Positions 31,136 through 43,179 of a stretch of DNA of 64,000 nt are shown here, piece after piece. How positions within the stretch are numbered: position 1 is the first letter of the stretch; each line of letters starts with the position of its first letter. The stretch comes from Haematobia irritans (taxonomy: Eukaryota > Arthropoda > Insecta > Diptera > Muscidae), in assembly GCF_050003625.1 (NCBI RefSeq), contig NC_134398.1:103766404-103830403 (forward strand), read 5' to 3'. The notes beneath the pieces were generated by a model. It had not been told where the DNA came from, ran no database searches, and worked only from the letters and a program-made list of their open reading frames with translations. A program made the translations under genes and the position numbers.

Positions 31136-34100
31136 TTAGCTGGTAGCCAGATCAAGGAACTCTGCCACAAGGATGGGGTGTGTCCAGAGTGATCTGGAAG
31201 TGAGACGGGTAGGCTTAGCTGGGCAAGCAAAAAGGTGACGTGTGTCATGTGGCCCTTGATTACAGATGGGACACACGTCAGCTACGCTGCTATCAATCAC
31301 TGATAAGTATGAATTGAGGCGGCTGCACTTGCCTGATCTTAGTTGGGCCAAAACTACCGTGCCGTGGAAGGTCTCTCTCCTCCGGTGCTATGGGCGGCGG
31401 TCGGACTCCGAGAACAGGATTAACCTTGTAACTTCTCACCGCTTCAGCTACAGTATCATGAATCCTGTTCAGACCTGTCTGGTATGCTGCCTGATCTAGA
31501 GGCTCTCTTTTGTAACGCTGGATCTCGGGCTCTAGAAGGTGAAGATCAACCCTTATGTTACATTCCTGGGTGGAGGTTGTCTATCCACAAGATGGTGATT
31601 CAGATGACAACTTCGATGGCAACCAAAGAGGTACTGCTTTGACAACATGTAATTGTGTCGACGCACTGGGATGATCTTGGTCTCCGCATAAAGGTGATCC
31701 AGGTATGTACTGCGGGGACATCCTGTTGCGGTTCTAAGGGCAGCGTTCTGACAGGTCTGTATGCTTTTCCACTGCGTATCGCTCGTTTGAGGTGTCCACA
31801 CTGGCGCTGCATAGTTTACCACTGACCGGCCAATTGCCTTATATGTAGTTAACAAGGTTTCTTTGTCCGCACCCAAAGTGCTGCCGGCAAGCGACTTGAG
31901 GACCTTGTTTTTACCGCAGAGCTTATCATAAATTGCAGTGGCATGGGCGGACGACTTAAAAAGGCTGTCGAATGTGACCCCGAGAATCTTGGGGCAATTT
32001 TTTGTCGGAATTGTTTCGCCATCGACTCTGACATTCAACTGCCTTCATACTTCCGCCGTCCATGTAGTGAATAGTGTGGCTTAGGATTTGGTGGGAGATA
32101 TCCTCAAATTTCTTGCAGTGAAATAACTGGTAAGATCAGCGAGGTAGACATTCAATCGATCGCAAATGTCGTCACCAATGGGCCCGGGTGCCATGATTGT
32201 GCAATAGTCTGCAATCTCGACGCCGTCAGGAGGGGTGGAATTGAGGACAGGTAGAGATTAAAAGTGCCGGGTAACTCCCTGTTTAACTCTAAGGGGTTTT
32301 GACTTCTTGTCCCTGAATTCCACGTACGACTGGCGTCCACACATATAATTCAGAACCCAACGCTTCGTTCCTGTCGGTAGGGACGTATTCTCGATGTCCT
32401 CGAATAATGTGGTATGGTTGACCATATCGAACGCTTTCGATAGGTCAAGCGCCACGAGAACCGTCCAATGACACGGCTTGGGCTGATTAAGTCCCCTATT
32501 GATATGTGTCGAAATGGCATGTAAGGCTTTCGTCGTACTGTGTACCTTGATGGTGGGCAGCTGGAAAATTCTCCACAAGGCTGAGGAGTAGTGCCTCAAG
32601 TGTATTGGCTACTGGCGAAAGAAGGGATATCGGTCTGTACGATTCACCTTTACTCGAATCTTTGCCTGGCTTCAGTAGTGGAATCACTCTTCCCGTCTTC
32701 CAGACATCGGGTATAATGAGTGATTCCAAGGACAAATTGAGGAGTCTGGTCGGGTACTCTACTCCCAGTATTCCCAGATGCTTCAGGATTAGCATTGAAA
32801 TTTCGTCGGGGCCCAGCGCCTTGGATGGTTTCGCGCTGTTGATGACATTGGTAACTTCGGCTGCGGTATATTGTGGTATGTCGTCGGCTCGGAGACCACG
32901 TATGCGACTAGTGGCTCTCCTTTTCGCTCTATCACTCTCGGGATGCTCGACAAACTGTGGGTAGAAGTATTTGGCGCATCTCTTCGGATCATTCACAATC
33001 ACGTCGCCAAAGGTGACTGAAATCCCATCATCCCTTGTAGAGGGGTTCGAGAGGGCTCTCACTGTTGACCACAATTTACCAGTTCCTGTGCCTAAGTTAC
33101 ATAAGCCTCGTCTGCGAGTCCTGCCGCTTCGGCTGGGAAGTTGGGCCTCACTTGGGCAATTCGACCAGCGGGTATGAAGCGAGCGGCTGCTGCGTTGATG
33201 ATTTCCCGGAACGCCCTCTGGGCAACATGATCATGAGAGGGGGATGGGAGCTCACTGAAACGGCGATCGGTGTATTCTCTGAAGCCTTCCCAGTGGGCTT
33301 TCTTTTGATTGATAAACGTCCGGCGTTCAGAGGTTATGAAATCGGAGGGTCGGTTAATGGTGAGAATTATGGGGAGGTGATCCGATCCCAATGAAATGAT
33401 GGGTTGCCAGGAAACGTCATTTATCAGACCAGGCGACGCTAAAGATAAATCTGGTGAACTGCTGCAGTTACCCATAATTATCGTGGGGGCCTCTTCGTTC
33501 ACCGTGCAAACTGTGGAGTCATCTATCTGCTCTGCCAAAGCTATGCCTCTCTGGTCATTACCTAGGAGTGAATGCCAAAGTTCATGGTGGGCATTAAAGT
33601 CTCCTAGAACCAATCGGTTATGCCCGCACAACAGCCACTCAATGTTTGGGCTATAACCTGGAGCACCGGCGGTATATACACATTGTATAGCTCTATCTCG
33701 GCAGCCTTAGACCTGACTGCTACCCCCATACATTCCATATACGGGTCACTAGTGTCTGGCACAAGCGAGATAGGTCTATACTGCACGGAACGGTGTATTA
33801 TAAAAGCCAGGCCACCACCTCCACTTCTTGTGCGATCCTTTCGAAGCACATTGTATCCAGCACAATGGCGTAGGCTGCAGGTGGAATTCAGCTTAGTCTC
33901 CTGGATCGCCGCGACCATTATCCTTTTCTGATTCATAAAGCCCACGATCTCGCTAATCTTACCTAGGAGCCCGTTGCAATTAAATTACAAACGATGCACT
34001 GTCCGGAACTGGAACAACAATATTGGGTGTAAGATGCTGCGGCAGAGAATATTGTTGTACGGGAGATGTCGGGGGCGTCGCATAGTCAGACGACCCACTG

Positions 34101-34393
34101 CTGCTATCGCTGGCACAGCATCCTGCCACGTAGTCAGTATGACTATACTCCCGCAGCGATGTTAAGCCGGAGCAGTTCCGGAAGTGCACCCACTCCAAGC
34201 ACCGGTTACACCTGAACGAAACCGAACGGTGGTGGATCAGGTTTCGGCAGACTGAACAATACCATGGTCCGGGGTTCTCCTCTATCCCGGCTCGGACCAA
34301 CAGCAAACGGTGAAGGCTCCCCGAGATGCACCTTCTCCAACACAAAAAGACGGACGAAACAACACGTACACTGATGTGGCAGCCGCTGGCCAA
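31136..34393 (-). pseudogene. LINE-B copy 2 ORF2 (Cys-rich region, endonuclease, RT)
   Basis: The N-terminal part (34393-33980) carries GIEENPGP, a 2A-like motif, then a PHD-like cluster WYCSVC..FRCNRCLEWVH. Endonuclease: QETKLNST (33945-33604), LGDFNAHHELW and GSDHLPIIL (33631-33092). RT: KPSKALGPDEISMLILKHLG (33074-32496), ALDLSKAFDMVNHTTLF (32599-32258). Compared with copy 3, which reads YADDCTIM, about 9 bp are missing at 32190-32215, so the RT active site is destroyed. Later parts give LGVTFDSLFKSSAHATAI (32038-31553) and a terminal CPICNQGPHDTRHLFACP knuckle (31351-31136). At least five frame breaks. Jockey superfamily by motif; no RNase H was found. Confidence 0.82.
34265..34288 (-). 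other. 2A-like motif (GIEENPGP) in LINE-B copy 2
   Basis: The eight codons read G-I-E-E-N-P-G-P. The canonical 2A consensus is D-(V/I)-E-x-N-P-G-P, so only the first residue differs (Gly for Asp). 2A-like sequences are known in several non-LTR retrotransposons. Whether this one causes ribosome skipping is untested. Confidence 0.6.
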
Positions 34394-34509
34394 TGGGTGA
34401 GGTCCATCGGGTCAATCCGGTACACAGAACCCGCCGCCGTGGGTTTGAAAAATGGCCAATTGGCACAACGAGCTGAGAGACCACCATCGACAACATTGAC
34501 TAGCTTCTT

Positions 34510-36264
34510 TGCAATGTGTGAAGCAGATCCATTCGCATCCTAGAAATGATGAATGTTTTTATTTGCGACCGCTGTTGGTAAGTGTTCGTGCACCAAAATC
34601 CTTCGCGCATTTGAAGACTGTGAATGGGCATATCGAGAAGCATATCAACTAATGGCTTTGCTGGAGAACGATTCTCATTGGGATTTAACATTTCGGATTC
34701 AGTTATTTCATCAAATGCGTACCAAATACGAACGCTTTTCGCATTTATCATCACCACATGTTTTGCTTCACAACCAAATCAGTTATGGAACAAATACAAA
34801 GACGACATATGTGAATATATTTTGTATCGCTTGCTCCTTCAAACGAATAATCCTGATATCCAAATAACCAATGAAATCTACAATGAAGGATTGATTCCGA
34901 TTGAGGATCAATGCTTGACTATTGCTACTGATTGAAGTAGGAACGATTGCTCCACATCGATCGATGCATTCAACCATGAATTAAATCGAGAGCTGCAATA
35001 CAATGTTGATACATTGCTGGAATTCGTTCGAAATAATGTGCCGTTGCTGAATGAACAGCAAAAACAAGTATACGAAACAATAATGCAAGCGGTGGGCAAT
35101 AATACTGGTGGTCTATTCTTTCTGGACGCACATGGAGGAACAGGGAAAACGTTTGTCATTTCATTGGTTTTGGCCACAATTCGATCAAGATGTAACATAG
35201 CTTTGGCGTTAGCATCATCTGGAATTGCGGCGACTCTTCTGAGTGCACAATGGCACATAAAAAATTACTTGAAGCACTTAACTTCACACTGAAGGATCTT
35301 CGGCGAAGTAACAACATCTTTGGCGGTTTGATGATATTGTTGGCAATCAATTTCAGGCAGACGTTGCCAGTAATTCCCCGTGGAACGCCTGCAGATGAAT
35401 TGAATGCTTGGCTGAAGGCATCACCTTTATGGAATAACGTAAAAACATTATCGCTAACCACTAATATGAGAGTTTAATTTCAGAATGATCAAAGTGCTGC
35501 ACAATTTTCCAAACAATTGTTAGCTGTTGGAAATGGAAACCAAATTCCAGTTGATGCGACAACTGTTTAATTACTCTTACCAACGACTTTTGCAAATTTG
35601 TAGACTCTCAATTAGCTCTTATTGAAAATGTTTTCCCAAATATTAATGAGAATTATCAGAATTATGCTTGGTTAAGTCAACGAGCAATTCTTGCCACAAA
35701 AAATAATGATGTACACGCACTGAATTTCACCATTCAATCAAAAATTGCTGGCGATTTGGTAACATACAAATCCGTTGATTACGTAAGAAATCCCGATGAT
35801 GTAGTAAGTTATCCAACTGAGCTTTTGAACTCTCTGGAGTTATCAGGATTTCCACCACACAATTAGCAACTCAAAGTTGGTACGGTTGTTATGATATTGC
35901 GTAATTTGAATCCACCGCGACTTTGCAACGGAACTCAACTTTCGGTAAAAAGACTTATGCCGAATTTGATTGAGGCAACCATTATTAACGGAAAGTACGC
36001 AGGTGAAAATATATGTATTCTTCGAATACAAATGATTCCGACCGATCTTCCGTTTGACTTCAAACGATTGCAATTTCCAGTTCGCCTTGCGTTCGCAATG
36101 ACCATTAACAAGTCGTAAGTCAAATCGCTTAGTGTTTGGGAGATAAATTTAGAAAATCATTGTTTTTCACATGGTCAGTTATAAGTTGCGTGTTGAAGAG
36201 TTGGGAAACCATCCGCTTTGTTTGTGTTAACGTTAGACCAAACACAAAAAATGTGGTTAACCAA
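34510..36264 (+). pseudogene. Helitron Rep/helicase remnant (Pif1-like helicase part)
   Basis: The N-proximal part reads ECFYLRLLL and WLC/LMALLENDSHWDLT in broken frames (34550-34930), typical of Helitron proteins before the helicase. The helicase follows. Walker A is DAHGGTGKTFV (about 35127), with QKQVYETIMQAV upstream and ALASSGIAATLL downstream. Then come GGLMILLAINFRQTLPVIPR (35250-35477), NYAWLSQRAILATKNNDVHA (about 35660) and FPVRLAFAMTINKS (36075-36117), the conserved C-terminal motif, where the next codons (TAA in place of CAG-like) stop the frame. The copy ends in KNVVNQ, split by LINE-A copy 3. There is no Rep domain and no CTRR hairpin end. Confidence 0.82.
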
Positions 36265-36405
36265 GGTTAGGTTAGGTTAGGTTAAAGTGGCAGCCCGATT
36301 AAGATTCAGGCTCACTTAGACTATTCAGTCCATTGTGATACCAAATTAACTAAAAGTTCCTATTACATATGGGCACTTCTAGTTTTAACCGTTGAACCTT
36401 CTCGA

Positions 36406-39400
36406 TTATTTTCTTCTGTTGAACCAACCAGATTGTTCCAAAAACATTAGCAGACTACTTAAGTTAACGTTTTCCAGGTCCGCTAGTAATCTGAAGCTAT
36501 ATGCCCCTAAAATTTGCTTACGCCTTACACAAAATGCAGGACACTCACACAAGAGGTGTTTTATTGATTCCTTTTCCTCCGCATCATGACAGCTCATACA
36601 ATAGTCATTATACTTCGCACCAATAGTTTTTGCAAAATCGCCTATCAGGCAGCGACCCGTTATAGCAGATATCAGGAGTGAAATCTGGCGTCTCGAGAAC
36701 ACTAGCATATCTAGTGTGCGGTTTAAGTTTAAATGGGGTCATATTTGCTTGGTGTCGTTACAACCCTTACAATTCTCCCATCGAACATTTGCCATCATGA
36801 CAGCCTTCTCACGCAGTAAGAGCTTGCAGGTAGCCAGAGGCACACCAACAGATTCTAGTTCCCCTGGAATATGTAAGGTAGTTCCTAGCCTTGCTAGCTC
36901 ATCTGCTTCGCAGTTCCCCGGTATGTTCCTGTGGCCAGGCACCCATAATAGGTGAATATTGTGCTGCTCAGCCATCTCATTAAGAGATTTGCGGCAGTCG
37001 ATGGCCGTTTTCGAGTTGAGGAACACAGAGTCCAAGGATTTTATTGCAGGTTGACTGTCTGAGTATATATTAATGCCAATATTGCTTGGAGCATTACTTC
37101 TCAGCCAATTCACCACTTCTCTTATTGCTAATATTTCAGCCTGAAAAACACTACAGTGATCAGGTAATCTTTTCGCTATTCGAAGTTCCAGATCTTTAGA
37201 ATATACTCCAAAACCAACTTGGCCATCCAATTTGGAGCCATCAGTGTAGAAATCTATATATCTTTTATTCCCCGGGGTCCGTGTACACCACGCCTCACTG
37301 TTGGGAATTAGAGTCTCAAACTTTTTGTCGAAAAGTGGACTCGCCAAAGTGTAATCCACTACGTTAGGCACATCTGGCATTATTTGGGGGACCGAACTGT
37401 GACCGTAACTTTTTTCCGACCACAGCGATAGCTCGCGCAACCGCACAGCCGTTGTTGCAGCTGACTGTTTGGCCAAAATGTCTAAAGGCAATAGATGCAG
37501 TATGACATTAAGGGAGTTTGTTCCTGTCTTGCTGAATGCACCTGAGATACACAAGCACGCCATACGCTGAACTTTGTCTAAACTTGTCGGCTGGTGAAGT
37601 GCCGGCCACCAGACTACAACATCATATAGCATTATAGGTCTAACCACTGTCGTGTATAGCCAATGTACAATTTTTGGTTTTAGTCCCCACTTTTTCCCTA
37701 TTGCCTTTTTGCACGAGTGTAAAGCTACCGTTGCTTTCCTCGCCCTTTCTTCAATATTAAGCTTAAAGTTCAGCTTCCTGTCCAAAATAACGCCAAGGTA
37801 TTTTGACACTCCCTAAAGGGAATTTCAATACCCCCTAAGGAAATGGGCCTAACCGTGGGAGTTTTGCGATCTTTGCAGTACATGACTAGTTCTGTCTTTG
37901 CAGGATTTACCCCAAGACCATTATCTTTCGCCCATTTCTCAGTCATCCGGAGGGCTCTCTGTATAATATCTCTAACTGTTGATGGGAATTTTCCCCTGAC
38001 TGCTAGCGCCACATCATTTGCGTATGCTACCACTTGTATCCTTACTTTTTCTAGGGAAACCAGAAGGTCGTTTATAGCAACATTCCAAAGAAGAGGTGAT
38101 AGAACTCCTCCTTGAGGAGTGCCTCTGTTCACATACCTTTGTATGTTTGCTTGTCCTAGTGTGACTGAAATGCGTCTCTTCCTTGAAGTTCGTCTAACAG
38201 CCTAAGTATACCTGGATCAACATTCAGAGTTGTCAGTCCATTTAATATCGAGCTCGGATGGACGTTATTGAACGCCCCTTCGATGTCTAGAAACGCCACG
38301 ATTGTGTATTCTTTGACAGATTGTGAGCTTTCAATAAAGCTGACTAGTTCATGTAATGCGGTCTCAGTAGACCTGCCCTTCGAGTATGCATGTTGTCGTT
38401 TCGAGAGCCAACTTGAATGAATCTAGTTCTAAGATAAATATCTATCATCCTCTCCAGAGTCTTAAGTAGGAATGATGATAAGCTGATTGGTCGGAAATCC
38501 TTCGCATTCGAGTGAGAGGCTTTTCCCGCTTTAGGTATGAAAACGACTTTTGATTCTCTCCACTGTCGTGGAATATATGCTAAGTTGATACATCCTATAT
38601 ATATCACCGACAACCAGGGAATAATTCCGTCAGCCACCGCTTGTAACTCCGCCGGAGTAATTCCATCAGGTCCGGGGGATTTGAATGATCCAAACCTATT
38701 TAACGCCCATTTTATTCTAGATTCTGATACAATTTCCTCGATAGGAGACGACCGCTGAGCCACTGTGACAACGCCAGTGCATGGTTCAACCGTCTGATTT
38801 CCGGGAAAATGTGTGTCCAATAGTACCTCCAGCGTCTCCTCACTGGACGTTGTCCAATTGCCCTCCGATGTTTTAATGAAACCTGGAGCGGAGCTCGTGG
38901 ATGCTAGCACCTTCCGTAGTCTGGAAGCCTCGGACGTATTCTCAATGCTGCTGCAGTAATCATTCCAAGAGTTATGCTGAGCCTTTCTCAGTTCTCGCTT
39001 GTATCCTCTCAGATTCTTCTTGTAAGCGTCCCAATCCACAGGAGCTCTGGTGGACTTTGCTTTGTTAAAGAGCTTCCTGCACGATTTCCGCATATTACCT
39101 AACTCCGTAGACCACCATGGTGGTCGATTTTTCCCCCTTGGCTTCCCTTTAGGGCATGCAGCTTTCAGTGAAATGTTGAAGGCCTTAGAAATCCTCTCCA
39201 CTGCGTGTTCGATAACTTGCACAGTGCTCATATTTGTCTCCGGTATCATCATATTGAACGATTCCCTATACCTATTCCAGTCAGCTTTCCTAACATTTGG
39301 CGGAAATATGGTCTTGGTTTTATGAACATCAAATTTGAAACTGATGTAGCGATGATCTGAGAAGCTGTGTTCACTTAAAACATGCCACTCAGATATCATT

Positions 39401-39997
39401 TCATTCAGTTCTTGCGAGACCAAGGTGATGTCCAAAACCTCTTGCCTGTTTTTAGTGACAAAGGTTGGGGCATCTCCCTTGTTGCAAACTACCAGATTAG
39501 TACGCAAAATAAACTATTAGCGACTGTCCCCTTGCATTAGTATCACTACTTCCCCATATACTATGATGCGCATTCGCATCGCATCCCATAATGAGTTTCG
39601 TCTTTGTTTTCAGTGACTCCTCAACTAAGGTCTTAACGGCACATGGAGGCATCTCCCTGTCATGTCCCATATAGACCGAAGATACCCAATATTTGCATTT
39701 GGCTATTTCTAAATTGGCAACGACAGTGTCTGCATTGCACATTGAAGGAAGCAGAAACAAGTTGAGCTCGTTTTTAGCAATTATACAGGCTCGAATTACA
39801 TAATTACCAGTATATTGCAATAGTTTGAACCCCGGAGTACTTAATTCACATATTTTGTTTCTATAAACATATGGTTCTTGAATAAGAACTATGTCTATGT
39901 CCCCTTTCATCAGGAGAACTTTTAAGGCAGCACATGCAGCCTTACAATGATGAAGATTTATCTGGAGGATCCGTAGGACCATCGAGATTTTCAACAA
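36406..39997 (-). pseudogene. LINE-A copy 3 ORF2
   Basis: Start at 39997, overlapping ORF1 by 56 nt. Endonuclease: LIQEPYVYRN, GCDANAHHSIW (39997-39497), then a frameshift near 39510 and DHRYISF (39507-38344). RT N-terminal part: KSPGPDGITPAELQAVADGI. A gap near 38150-38420 breaks the palm; the active site reads AYANDVALAV (38132-37770), so YADD has become YAND. The C-terminal frames (37809-36739 and 36708-36406) hold RNase H (FYTDGSKLDG, AEILAIREVV, IYSDSQPA) and the terminal Cys knuckle. Non-functional. Confidence 0.88.
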
Positions 39998-40940
39998 CCG
40001 TCACATCAGCCGCTTCAATCGAGTCATCAAGAATGTCCTCTTCAGAGATATCGGTGACTCTCGCAATAACCATAGGTTCAACTTTGGTGAGTTCTGAGGC
40101 AGTAGAAGCCTCCTCACGCATACGGTATCTATCCATGTCTTCAACTTTGGTATCTCCCTCGACTTCGCAAGAGGATCCGCTTACTTCTGATTCAGACTGA
40201 GGCTTGTCCATTTCTGAATCCTTTAGCTGATCGTTTTTATACACCTTCATTTGGATATAAAGAAAGCCATAACATACACGGCCCTGAGACTTTGCTAGAT
40301 GTGGCAAAGACTGAGTGTTCAATATAAACACTGCATGCCGTCTTGGCCCATCCACTTCATCCAAACGGCCAACCTTCCAATCAGCTGTTGGAAGATCTGG
40401 ATTGCATTGTTTCAGTCTATTTAAAATAGATTCAGGGTCAGGAGGGTTTGCAGGTATCCACGCATGTGCTCTTGGTCTAGCCGGTATGTCTTTCTTCTCG
40501 ACTAACTCTAGAGCAGCTCCTTCCCAAACTTCACCAATTAGTATCAGAGCAGCTTTAAAACATTCTATAGACCTCTGGTCCTCAAATGCAACTAGCTTAA
40601 ATCGTCCTTGATACCAACCAGCCTCTTGGCGTCGAGGATCTGGGTCGGGAAACTTTTCCAGCACCTGTGAGTAGACGCCAGACAAAGCATTCTCAATTTC
40701 CCCCCATTTTCGCTTTGGAACCATACCGCCCAATGCTCCTTTATTTATGATAGCCATCACAAGGCTGTCTTTAGCAACTGAGGCAAACGATCGTTGATCC
40801 CTTTTGGAGGATGGCAGCTCATCCGGTGATCGTTCCCTTTTTCCAGCCTCAAGAATTCCTTGAGCCCATTTTAAGGAATCGCTTTGTTTAGCCGACAACG
40901 TGCTTGGGTCGACTGATCCTAATTTCTTTAGGATAAACAA
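39942..40940 (-). pseudogene. LINE-A copy 3 ORF1 (DUF4780-like), 5'-truncated
   Basis: Open for 332 codons from an internal Met (MFILKKLGSVD) to the natural stop. It contains the complete DUF4780-like domain: GWYQGRFKLVAFEDQRSIEC, GEVWEGAALELVEKKDIPAR, NPDLPTADWKVGRLDEVDG. An acidic tail follows (DISEEDILDDSIEAADV). This is the longest uninterrupted ORF1 of the family in the window. The true N-terminus was lost because the element is truncated near 41058. Confidence 0.85.
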
Positions 40941-41069
40941 AGCATTTCTGCGTTCCTTGAATTTCTTGAGAGATTACCTCCTTTTGATGGCGTTACCTTG
41001 GAAAAGGTCCGACTTGTCAAATTGTCGCCACCTGTCGACCCGTCTACAGGTCGACTAATGGTTAACCAA

Positions 41070-41768
41070 AGAGCTTTCATTCCTGACCGTTTTTTACAAA
41101 AATTTTATATAATCAAATATGGGCCCACTCAATTCAATGGTGAGGAAATTGTTAATGAAGTTATTATCAATCCGGAAAATAAATTCGATACAGTATCTAT
41201 CGAGAGATTCAAAATAAAAAATGAGAATGGCAGGTATGTAGCATCAGAAACAATTAAAAATGGCTTGATATCGGATACTCTTGTAAAAGAGATTTACATG
41301 ATTAATACCATCGCTGCAACGGAGTTATACGTTCCACAAGTACGGTTGTGCAAAAACTGTGGTAGGCTATGCCACATCGCAAACAGATGTCGCTCAAGGA
41401 AACGGTTTTTACTTTGCGGTCAAAACATTATTGCCCAAACAGTGGACGTCAAATGCTCACTCTGCTGCATGCCCACTATTAAATGCCAAAATATTTGTCT
41501 CACTCCCAGATGTATTCTCTGCAATCAGAATGGCCATAATGCAATGGATTCTGATAAGTGCTACATATACAAAGATGGGGAAAACATTAGACACTTAATG
41601 GCTTTGTCAAATCTTTCACGAAAGGAATGTCATCAAAAAGAAACAACGTTAAACTATTACGCTATTCTTCATGAGCCTCAATACGAAATCGAATTTCACA
41701 CAATATCCAAAAAAACCAAAGTTCCAACCAAGTCTATAACTGAAGAAATAAACAGAAAAAATCACTAG
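41070..41768 (+). pseudogene. LINE-D ORF1, gag-like with CCHC knuckles, 5'-truncated
   Basis: The open frame (from 40998, but LINE-D proper only from about 41070) reads FNGEEIVNEVIINPENKFDT and later VRLCKNCGRLCHIANRCRSR, CSLCCMPTIKCQNICLTPRC and CILCNQNGHNAMDSDKC. The last blocks are CCHC-type zinc knuckles, as in ORF1 of I-factor and Jockey LINEs, where the protein coats the element RNA. The N-terminal region is missing. The first codons belong to LINE-A copy 3 and the Helitron flank. Confidence 0.7.
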
Positions 41769-42110
41769 AATAAAATACAGCATAGCTGCAACTACTCCCA
41801 AAAGATTCTTACCTTCTGTGGAACCTGATATAAAATTCCCCTCAAAATCAGTTTTTCAGCATGAAAGTCTCTTAGATGGAAAATATAGTCTCAAATTTCA
41901 CACAACAAATGTCAGTGATCCTTACAGCAGCTAACTGTCAAGAAGGACTTTCTGCCTTAAACATTTTTCAAAAAGCTATAAACAGCACATCAGCAAATTT
42001 AATTGCACACACATCTTAATCAAATCACACACATGGTGAATCTACTTCAATACAATATACAAAAAATAGAAATCTTCTGGATTTCTATCTCAACAAATTT
42101 CAAATTGATA

Positions 42111-42431
42111 TAGGTTAGGTTTGGTGGCAGCCCGATGTATCAGGCTCACTTAGACTATTCAGTCCATTGTGGTACCGGTGAACTTCTCTCTTATCACTGA
42201 ATACTGCCCGATTCCATGTTAAGCTCAATGACAAGGGACCTCCTTTTTATAGCCGAGTCCGAACGGCGTTCCACGTTGCAGTTAAACCACTTAGAGAAGC
42301 TTTGAAACCCTCAGAAATGTCACCAGCATTACTGAGGTGGGATAATCCACCGCTGAAAAACTTTTTGGTGTTCGATCGAAGCAGGAATCGAACCCACGAC
42401 GGGCGGGCATGCTAACCATTGCACCACGGTA
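42111..42431 (-). mobile_element. tRNA-headed SINE with LINE-A-like 3' end
   Basis: On the minus strand the head (42431-42365) reads GTGGTGCAATGGTTAGCATG (A-box region) and GTGGGTTCGATTCCTGCTTC (B box), as in tRNA-derived pol III promoters. The middle part is unique. The last 75 bp (42185-42111) read CACAATGGACTGAATAGTCT, AAGTGAGCCTGA and CGGGCTGCCAC, then AACCTAACCT, the same as the LINE-A 3' end. The tail sharing suggests mobilisation by the LINE-A machinery. It interrupts LINE-D. Confidence 0.82.
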
Positions 42432-42560
42432 TATGTCTCTTAAGTGAAATTTTTAACTATGAAGAAAAAGATACTGAATCTAAATTACCAAATTATAACA
42501 TTATTTCAAAAAAGAGAGTTGATATGTTTGACACGACCACTGTCGTCCAGATAAACTTAT

Positions 42561-43179
42561 AGTCTGCAAGGCGTATTATGCAAATAAATTGTAGACTATC
42601 CCTATTAGGTCTGTTCGCATACTTTTCCAGCAAAAACTATGCAGTAAAAACTAGCAAGAGAGTAAGAGTGTATTTTACTCTCTTTGCTTACAATTGCTGA
42701 AAAGTACACGAACGTTATCCAGTAACTATTTGCACATTAAAATTTTGGACATTAAGAACAAAAAAACGGATTCTTTTTATTTAACTTCCAATCTTAGTTG
42801 CCGAACATGTACATTGTACTGGTACTTTGTTATCAATAACCAGCTATGGTTTGTAATATTTTACAGGGGAAAAAATCTATAGCAAACACTTGCAATTTCT
42901 CTATCTCATAACTGTAAATGTAGTCTCTCTCCGGCTCTCTTTTGCTGGCTTTTTGGTGTAAACGAACGACTTCCAGTAAAATATTTGTGATAATTACAAA
43001 AATTATCGGGTTCTCGAACGGAGATATTGAAGAGAACTGGGTTTTAATTATTGGGTAATTAAAAACACCTCAAATTAACAACGTAACAGATTTTTATATT
43101 ACATATGTATATTACACATTTTCGAGCATATTAAAACCGATACCAGAAAATATTAATTTAACTACAATGATGTTTTCAG
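42561..43179. other. Non-coding DNA upstream of Reps exons (probable intron)
   Basis: AT-rich, with no coding frame supported. AAAACTATGCAGTAAAAACT and similar repeats near 42640 hint at an old MITE. A polypyrimidine-poor acceptor TGTTTTCAG ends at 43179. Confidence 0.5.

Larger units (their letters stand above)
31075..34500 (-). mobile_element. LINE-B copy 2, near-complete ORF2 with many breaks
   Basis: The 3' end is a short CAA repeat (antisense GTTGTTGTTGTTG), shared with the copy at 45737. The element extends through RT and endonuclease to a Cys-rich N-terminal region near 34390. Sequence beyond about 34510 is Helitron. No target duplication was found. Confidence 0.8.
36265..41058 (-). 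mobile_element. LINE-A copy 3, 4.8 kb, inserted in Helitron remnant
   Basis: The 11-bp duplication TGGTTAACCAA flanks it (36254-36264 and 41059-41069). The 3' end is antisense GGTTAGGTTAGGTTAGG. The 5' end is truncated inside ORF1 (at GTCGACTA, about 41058). Both ORFs are present. Confidence 0.92.
41070..42560 (+). mobile_element. LINE-D fragment (ORF1 and start of ORF2), split by SINE
   Basis: It carries an ORF1 with zinc knuckles (to 41768). A probable ORF2 start, ATGGTGAATCTACTTCAATA, lies near 42033 (MVNLLQYNIQ). After the SINE (42111-42431) the endonuclease region continues as LLSEIFNYEEKDTESKLPNY. Homology fades near 42560. Confidence 0.65.

Noticed and set aside
42365..42431. Functional tRNA gene
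   Set aside because: A and B boxes are present, but the sequence continues into a SINE body and LINE-like tail, and I could not fold a complete cloverleaf.
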